From NCBI RefSeq assembly GCF_000517425.1, contig NZ_CP006569.1, forward strand, positions 2,594,760-2,658,759: DNA of 64,000 nt. Reading direction: 5' to 3'. The DNA is from Sodalis praecaptivus. Its GTDB lineage: Bacteria > Pseudomonadota > Gammaproteobacteria > Enterobacterales > Enterobacteriaceae. The stretch's first letter is position 1, and each line of letters begins with the position of its first letter. This document shows positions 63,237 to 64,000 of this stretch, piece after piece. The notes beneath the pieces were generated by a model. That model was not told where the DNA came from, ran no database searches, and was given only the letters and a program-made list of their open reading frames with translations. The translations under genes and the position numbers were made by a program.

Positions 63237-64000
63237 AGGGCTGTTGGCGGTAGGCGGACCGCTCCTCGCCCTACTGCTGGTCATCGTCATCTGGGCCGCG
63301 GCGGTCCAGCTGTGGGCGATCCCGCCGTATGTACTGCCCTCCCCGGCGCTGACCTGGGCCCATATTCTGGCTGATTTGCCGGTGCTGCTGGCCGGTTTCC
63401 GGCAAACCTTTCTCACTTTTTTGCTGGGCTTCGTATTAGGCGCCGGTGCCGGCTTTGCCTTCGCGGTGATAATGGATGCCCTGCCCTGGGTAAGGAGCGT
63501 ATTGTATCCGATTCTGATCGCCAGCCAGGCGGTACCGGTTATCGCCATTTCGGCGGCCCTGACTATCTGGCTGGGGTTCGGCCTGGCGCCCAAGTTGGTC
63601 ATCGTCGCGCTGGTCGTCTTTTTCCCGGTGGTGGTCAATGTGCTCGACGGGCTACATTCCGTCGATCGGGATATGCTGAATTTGGTGCGGTCCATGGGCG
63701 GCAGCCGGCTCGGCATTTTCCGCCATGTCAAACTGCCGGCCACCTATACCCCGCTATTTTCCGCCCTGAAGCTCTCTGCGACTTTCAGCGTGACCGGCGC
63801 GGTGATAGGCGAATGGACTGCCTCCACCAGCGGCGGGCTGGGCGCCTATCTGTTGCAGGCCAACTCCCGACTAAACACGGCCGGCACTTTTGCCGCCATC
63901 GCCTTTCTGGCGCTGCTGGGCGTGGTCAGCTTCCTGATGGTACTGGCGCTGGAGCATCTGATGACGCCCTGGCGCCATAGCCCCCACGCGCGGTCCTGGT
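63220..64000 (+). CDS. ABC transporter permease, NitT/TauT class (cut by window edge)
   Basis: An open frame of at least 260 codons from ATG 63220, without a stop before the window end. It has about six membrane segments and the EAA loop (NLVRSMGGSRLGIFRHVKLPATYTP) for contact with the ATPase. YVLPSPALTWAHIL and ISAALTIWLGFGLAPKLVIVALVVFFPVVVNV are typical of ThiX/SsuC-type permeases of about 260 residues, so little is missing. It overlaps the ATPase gene by 17 bases and forms the importer with it. Confidence 0.85.
   Translation, partial: MRTLPKGLLAVGGPLLALLLVIVIWAAAVQLWAIPPYVLPSPALTWAHILADLPVLLAGFRQTFLTFLLGFVLGAGAGFAFAVIMDALPWVRSVLYPILIASQAVPVIAISAALTIWLGFGLAPKLVIVALVVFFPVVVNVLDGLHSVDRDMLNLVRSMGGSRLGIFRHVKLPATYTPLFSALKLSATFSVTGAVIGEWTASTSGGLGAYLLQANSRLNTAGTFAAIAFLALLGVVSFLMVLALEHLMTPWRHSPHARSW

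Overview
The window is bacterial chromosome and reads as an Enterobacterales genome. HemB (324 aa), AlkB, AhpC/AhpF, Amn, LldR/LldD, Dld, YncD/PqqU, Gcd, YfaZ and CycA-type proteins all have enterobacterial lengths and motifs. The DNA is GC-rich. Many intergenic spacers are long and carry small tandem repeats, which recalls Sodalis/Pectobacteriaceae-like relatives; that placement is an inference. I see no rRNA, tRNA, CRISPR array, insertion sequence or prophage. Both ends cut genes: an AtoE-type transporter at the left edge and an ABC permease at the right edge.

Layout. 1-8.1 kb: end of a short-chain fatty acid transporter, an ornithine-cyclodeaminase-family gene behind a 21-codon upstream ORF, a TetR/MFS efflux pair with three operator-like repeats, an epoxide-hydrolase-like enzyme with a convergent LysR regulator, and an esterase. 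8.3-14.5 kb: a minus-strand operon (aldarate-type MFS importer, GntR/FCD regulator, alkaline-phosphatase-superfamily protein, enolase-superfamily dehydratase/cycloisomerase, 2-hydroxyacid dehydrogenase), probably for a sugar acid. 15-19 kb: YfaZ, an AI-2E exporter, and ahpC-ahpF. 19.5-25 kb: a variant four-carbon acid-sugar operon (otnK, otnC, DeoR regulator, GntP permease, SAF-domain dehydrogenase). 25-29.7 kb: dienelactone hydrolase, acetyltransferase, lipoate-ligase-like protein, alkB and ssuA.

30-36 kb: lactate oxidation (lldR-lldD, dld) interleaved with a CycA-type amino-acid permease. 36.3-41.2 kb: a PQQ receptor (PqqU/YncD) directly followed by a PQQ-dependent membrane glucose dehydrogenase, a plausible scavenge-and-use pair. 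41.4-46.4 kb: an M20 amidohydrolase whose 3' end is tandemly amplified five-fold, AMP nucleosidase, and a divergent LysR/oxidoreductase pair. 46.9-50 kb: IclR regulator, hydrolase and MFS importer. 50.2-51.9 kb: ssuBC, without ssuD or ssuE. 52.4-60.2 kb: a siderophore-interacting reductase, an acyltransferase, and a five-gene archaic (Csu-type) chaperone-usher pilus operon whose usher has an N-terminal repeat expansion. 60.6-64 kb: hemB and a NitT/TauT-type ABC importer.

The leads I rate highest are the sugar-acid operon, whose alkaline-phosphatase-superfamily protein keeps every metal ligand but seems to lack the usual Thr/Ser nucleophile; the PqqU-Gcd pair; the otn operon lacking OtnI and LtnD; and the tandem-repeat arrays, two of which overlap coding sequence. 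Functions were assigned by reading motifs and comparing with remembered family members; no database search was run.
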